DNA of 64,000 bases from Arthrobacter sp. OAP107 (GTDB taxonomy: Bacteria > Actinomycetota > Actinomycetes > Actinomycetales > Micrococcaceae): positions 3,534,001-3,598,000 of the forward strand of contig NZ_JBEPOK010000001.1 of assembly GCF_040546765.1 (NCBI RefSeq), written 5' to 3'. A model generated the notes under the pieces. That model searched no databases. It saw nothing but the letters and a program-made list of their open reading frames with translations, and was not told where the DNA came from. Below, in pieces: positions 61,175-64,000 of this stretch. How positions within the stretch are numbered: position 1 is the stretch's first letter; each line of letters begins with the position of its first letter. Both the position numbers and the translations under genes were made by a program.

Positions 61175-61194
61175 ATTGTGACCATACTCACAAT
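61175..61194. promoter_or_regulatory. Perfect CRP/GlxR-like palindrome upstream of bkdA
   Basis: ATTGTGA-CCATAC-TCACAAT, 7-bp perfect arms around a 6-nt centre. It matches the half-sites of CRP-family boxes (TGTGA-N6-TCACA). It overlaps a possible -10 (TATGGT on the minus strand) of bkdA. An unrelated perfect inverted repeat GTGGT-ACA-ACCAC is at 61201-61213. Confidence 0.65.
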
Positions 61195-61266
61195 GTTCAG
61201 GTGGTACAACCACTGCTGCTAAAACTGAGCACTATGCACTGTCTGGCGGCTCCAGACCGTGCTAGC

Positions 61267-61283
61267 CTTGCGCATTATGCAAG
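61267..61283. promoter_or_regulatory. Inverted repeat over the start of the Lrp-type gene
   Basis: CTTGC-GCATTAT-GCAAG overlaps the ATG at 61277. A TTGC-N7-GCAA pattern is compatible with Lrp/AsnC operator half-sites, so autoregulation is plausible. Confidence 0.45.
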
Positions 61284-61750
61284 CTTTGGATGGCACTGAC
61301 ACCCGGCTGCTCTCCGCCCTGGCGCAGGACCCCCGCCGCACCGTGGTGGCCCTCGCGCAGAAGCTCGGGCTTTCGCGCAACACCGTCCAGGCGCGGATGG
61401 CCCAGCTCGAGAAGAAGCACGCATTCCTTTCGTTCGAGCGGCGCATCAATCCGGTGTCCCTGGGCTATCCGCTGATGGCTTTCATCTCAGTGCATGTCCA
61501 GCAGCAAAAGCTTGGCTCCCTCGCCGAGGAGTTGGCCGCCGTACCGGAGATCCTTGAGGGCTACGGCCTGACGGGCTCAGCGGACCTGCTGCTGCGCGTA
61601 GTGGCACTGGACGCCGAGGACCTCTTCCGGATCAACGGGAAGATCCTGGCCTGCGACGGTGTCGAGAGGACCGATACGGCCCTGGCCATGGGTGAACTGA
61701 TACCTTTCCGGATCCAACCACTGCTTGAGCGCAACTCAGCAGAAGTCTGA
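61277..61750 (+). CDS. Lrp/AsnC-family regulator (probable bkd regulator)
   Basis: 157 residues. HTH (RRTVVALAQKLGLSRNTVQARMAQLEKK) and a C-terminal RAM/AsnC ligand domain (AEELAAVPEILEGYGLTGSADLLLRVVA). ATG 61277 is chosen; GTG/TTG codons upstream and TTG at 61286 are alternatives. Divergent from bkdABC, as BkdR-type activators often are, and likely to sense branched-chain amino acids (inferred). Confidence 0.88.
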   Translation: MQALDGTDTRLLSALAQDPRRTVVALAQKLGLSRNTVQARMAQLEKKHAFLSFERRINPVSLGYPLMAFISVHVQQQKLGSLAEELAAVPEILEGYGLTGSADLLLRVVALDAEDLFRINGKILACDGVERTDTALAMGELIPFRIQPLLERNSAEV

Positions 61751-61891
61751 CCGGAGCGGACGGCCGTAACCACGGGACAACATCGCTGTTTCGGGCCACC
61801 GGCGCTATAGGCTATTCCACAAAAGTGACCGGGCGCCGGCTGTGCCCCGTTAGATGGAGCGCCGCTGGTGCGGTGCCGGAAAGGCCCACCC

Positions 61892-62501
61892 TTGAGCAAT
61901 CCCCCGCTCCCCCCGCAGCAGCCCGGCCCCCCGCAGTCTGGTCCGCAGCAGCCCGGGCCCCTACCAGCCGGGACCACAGCAACCTGGACCGCATTCATCC
62001 GGCCCCCGGCAACCCCTGGGCCGGCGGTCGCTCCCGACTTCGCCGTTCGGTTTGCCCGGCCTGCCTCCGGCCAAAAGCCGGAAGGGCCTCTGGATTGTCG
62101 TGGGCATTGTCGCTGGCGTGCTCCTGCTGGTGGTCGTCGGGGTGCTGCTGCTGGTGAACCTTGTGGGCGGTGCCACCCGGCAGGCGGGGGACCTCGCCGA
62201 CGGCTTCACCAAGCTGGTCATCGCCGGGGATACGGACAAGGCCTATAACGACTACATGGACCCCAGCCTCAAGGAGCAGCTGAGCCGCGAGGAATTCGCT
62301 TCCGGCGTCAGGAGCCTCCAGCTGGAGCCGGCCTGCACCACGGCCTACGACGACCTCAAAGTCAGTACGCAGAACGAGAACAATATCGCGGATGTCGCCG
62401 GACTCATCAAATGCCCTGGCAAGGACATCGAACTCGTGTACCGCTTCGCCGGCAAGGACGATCTCAAGCTGGTCACCATCAAGCTCCGGCCAAAGGCCTG
62501 A
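61892..62501 (+). pseudogene. Pro-rich membrane protein gene with an apparent +1 frameshift
   Basis: From TTG 61892 the frame begins SNPPLPPQQPGPPQSGPQQ and would continue as YQPGPQQPGPHSSGPRQPLG only if one C were removed from the CCCC at 61958-61961. The remaining frame is intact: basic KSRKG, a membrane helix (LWIVVGIVAGVLLLVVVGVLLLVNL), and an extracellular domain of about 110 residues (LADGFTKLVIAGDTDKAYNDY, CTTAYDDLKVSTQNENN, GLIKCPGK; two Cys that could bridge) of DUF4878-like appearance. Either a sequencing error or a truncated gene. A shorter product from TTG 62052 is also possible. Confidence 0.72.
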
Positions 62502-62626
62502 CCCTCATCTGACCGCCCACCCATCCAAGCGCACACCAGGCCCGAATTGCTTCCGAGGGGTCCGCCCGGGACTCCGCAAAACAGGCCGGGGAAACAGCCC
62601 CGGCTCACACCGGAAGGAAATGGGCA

Positions 62627-63031
62627 ATGCGCAATTCACCCAACCGACTTGTCGCCACAGTTTTCGGAGCCGTCTACCTGCTGGTGGGCCTCGTCGGCTT
62701 CGCCGTGACCCCGGGGGTCGGCTTCTTCGCCACCGAAGGCACCAACCTGATCATCTTCGAGGTCAACCCGCTGCATAACGTGATCCACCTGGCCATCGGC
62801 GCTGCCCTGCTCTACGCCGGCGTCAAGGACATCCAGCTGTCGCGCACCGTCAACACGGCTGTGGGTGCCGTGTACCTGCTGGTGGGCATCCTCGGCCTGT
62901 TCCTGCTCAGCTCGCCGCTCAACATCATTGCCCTCAACGGTGCGGACAACGTTCTCCACCTGGCGAGCGCCGTCCTGCTGCTCGGCGTCGGCCTGTCCCT
63001 GGACAAGGTCCCCGCCACGGCTCGCGCCTAG
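62627..63031 (+). CDS. DUF4383 membrane protein
   Basis: 134 residues with four membrane helices. Seen: FGAVYLLVGLVGFAV, NPLHNVIHLAIGAALLYAG, and the mirrored NTAVGAVYLLVGILGLF with NGADNVLHLASAVLLLG, showing an internal two-fold repeat. Matches the DUF4383 pattern. Function unknown. Strong ribosome site GAAGGAAA upstream of ATG 62627. Confidence 0.88.
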   Translation: MRNSPNRLVATVFGAVYLLVGLVGFAVTPGVGFFATEGTNLIIFEVNPLHNVIHLAIGAALLYAGVKDIQLSRTVNTAVGAVYLLVGILGLFLLSSPLNIIALNGADNVLHLASAVLLLGVGLSLDKVPATARA

Positions 63032-63048
63032 AAACCCCGCACCGAAAG

Positions 63049-63675
63049 ATGATGACCAGCCAGGCCAGCCAGGCAACTGCGGGAACCCCGGCAACCCAGG
63101 ACATGTCCCGTTCCGATGCCGTGCGGCTCGTCGCCGGATTTGCCGGGCTCGGCGCAGCAGCGGTCAACCTCGCCGTCGCTTCCAGTCTGTTTGCCGCCGC
63201 CGGCCCTGCCCTCCCCGTGAGGGCAGCCGGCGCCGCGGCGGCCCTGCTCTGGGGAGCGGCTCTGCTGGGTTGGACGGTGGCCGGGCTGAGACGGAGCCGT
63301 TTCCCACGGCCGCGGACTTCCGCCATCCTGCTGCCCGCCGCAGCCGCCGTGCACGTGGTTGCCATCATTCTGGGCGCAGGAAGCGGCATGGCGGGCCTCG
63401 GCATCAGCCACCTCGCCGCCCTGCTGCTGACCCTCATGGTTCTCGCGGCCACGTCGTGGCTCGGCCGCAGGTCCCGGGGTGTTCCCGGCGGACCGTGCCA
63501 TGGAGCATCAGGCCAGCCCTCATCGGGCCGGCTGGGTAGTGGGCAGCTGCTCGCCGCCGCCTTCGCCGCGGCGCTGCTGGTCGCTGCCATCACGACGCCG
63601 GGACTCGCCGCGTCGACGGCCGGCCAGTTCGCCGTGCCGCACGGTCAACACTCCGGAGGCCACCACTCGCCTTGA
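63049..63675 (+). CDS. Membrane protein, unknown family
   Basis: 208 residues from ATG 63049 or 63052, 17 nt after the DUF4383 gene. Five hydrophobic segments; the C-terminus is His/Gly-rich (PHGQHSGGHHSP), which could bind metal. Only context: follows the DUF4383 gene. Family not recognised. Confidence 0.7.
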   Translation: MMTSQASQATAGTPATQDMSRSDAVRLVAGFAGLGAAAVNLAVASSLFAAAGPALPVRAAGAAAALLWGAALLGWTVAGLRRSRFPRPRTSAILLPAAAAVHVVAIILGAGSGMAGLGISHLAALLLTLMVLAATSWLGRRSRGVPGGPCHGASGQPSSGRLGSGQLLAAAFAAALLVAAITTPGLAASTAGQFAVPHGQHSGGHHSP

Positions 63676-63772
63676 GCCGTTGGCTCACCCCGACGGCGAC
63701 AGGCGCCGCCGGCAGCAGGCGCGACGGCGACAGACACGGCAGTAAAAGACACGGCGGCGACAGACCCGGCAG

Positions 63773-63797
63773 GAGCCCCGCGCGGCGCGCGGGGCTC
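63773..63797. terminator. Strong hairpin between convergent genes
   Basis: Perfect 11-bp stem gagccccgcgc / gcgcggggctc with a 3-nt loop, followed on the plus strand by ttgccttttc. It serves the plus-strand membrane genes and possibly the minus-strand gene on the right. The stretch 63676-63772 has scattered acggcgacag(g/a)c repeats but no gene. Confidence 0.8.
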
Positions 63798-63898
63798 TTG
63801 CCTTTTCGGTCGGACGTTACTGGAGGCCGGGTTCACCGGAGACCGGGCCTCGCCGGGGTGGGCGTCACCCAGGACGTGTAGTGAACCGAAGAAGGCGC

Positions 63899-64000
63899 CT
63901 ACTGCTCCACGGCCTTCTCGGCGCCCACCCCCGTCAGTGACCGGACCTCCATTTCCGTCTGCTTGCTGCGGTCCTCCTGCTTCTTGTCCAGGATTGTGCC
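63899..64000 (-). CDS. C-terminal end of an unidentified protein (possible symporter tail)
   Basis: Only the last 33 residues are inside the window (ILDKKQEDRSKQTEMEVRSL, ending VGAEKAVEQ). The charged tail resembles the C-terminus of actinobacterial cation/acetate-type solute symporters, but this rests on memory of a short motif. The stop codon is TAG at 63899-63901. Confidence 0.45.
   Translation of the reverse strand, partial: GTILDKKQEDRSKQTEMEVRSLTGVGAEKAVEQ

Overview
This window looks like a chromosomal segment of a high-GC actinobacterium, most likely Arthrobacter or a close relative in the Micrococcaceae (Pseudarthrobacter type). The evidence is strong GC3 bias, frequent GTG/TTG starts, a very long Ala/Pro/Gly-rich IF-2 N-terminus, DUF222-HNH (13E12-type) proteins, and a gene order that parallels the Mycobacterium tuberculosis Rv2782-Rv2870 and Rv2495-Rv2506 regions. 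The genus is inferred from general family knowledge; no search was run.

Layout. 1-1.0 kb: the 3' part of a carbon-nitrogen hydrolase gene, preceded by a small DUF222-like gene whose putative promoter contains a LexA (SOS) box. 1.3-3.8 kb: a membrane acyltransferase-like protein, a TPR-like membrane protein and dapB. 4-10 kb: a molybdenum cofactor cluster (moaE, mogA/moaB, moaC, moeA and a membrane-bound sulfite-oxidase-family enzyme on the minus strand; moaA-moaD divergent). 10-32 kb: a conserved housekeeping backbone on the minus strand (M16 peptidase, pnp, rpsO, ribF, truB, rbfA, infB, ylxR, nusA, rimP). It is interrupted by accessory genes: kynA-kynU, DUF937, two small membrane proteins, an aminotransferase, a nucleoside deaminase, a frameshifted DUF222-HNH gene and a secreted ScyD/ScyE-like beta-propeller.

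32-37.6 kb: DUF4439 protein, VIT-type metal transporter, APH(6)-like kinase, PLP-dependent decarboxylase and TSUP permease. 37.7-46.9 kb: proS, a frameshifted lipoprotein, GNAT, ispG, YciI, a SatD/membrane-protein pair, rseP/rip1 and dxr; dxr and ispG are two steps of the MEP isoprenoid pathway. 47-48.4 kb: a lipase-maturation-factor-like membrane protein.

48.5-61.8 kb: a leucine/branched-chain acid degradation region. A TetR regulator is divergent from accD-accA-acd-scoA-scoB-maoC-citE, and an Lrp/AsnC regulator is divergent from bkdA-bkdB-bkdC. The Bkd complex makes branched acyl-CoAs. Acyl-CoA dehydrogenase, biotin-dependent carboxylase, MaoC hydratase, CitE-type lyase and CoA transferase would take isovaleryl-CoA to acetyl-CoA and acetoacetate. 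The same M. tuberculosis gene set also handles itaconate. Paired operator-like repeats lie in both divergent promoter regions. 61.9-64 kb: three small membrane proteins and the C-terminal end of a further minus-strand protein.

Three genes (DUF222-HNH near 23.6 kb, lipoprotein at 39.96 kb, membrane protein at 61.96 kb) each appear disrupted by a single extra base, at or near short G/C runs. These may be true pseudogenes or consensus errors. No CRISPR array, rRNA, tRNA, insertion sequence or prophage was recognised.
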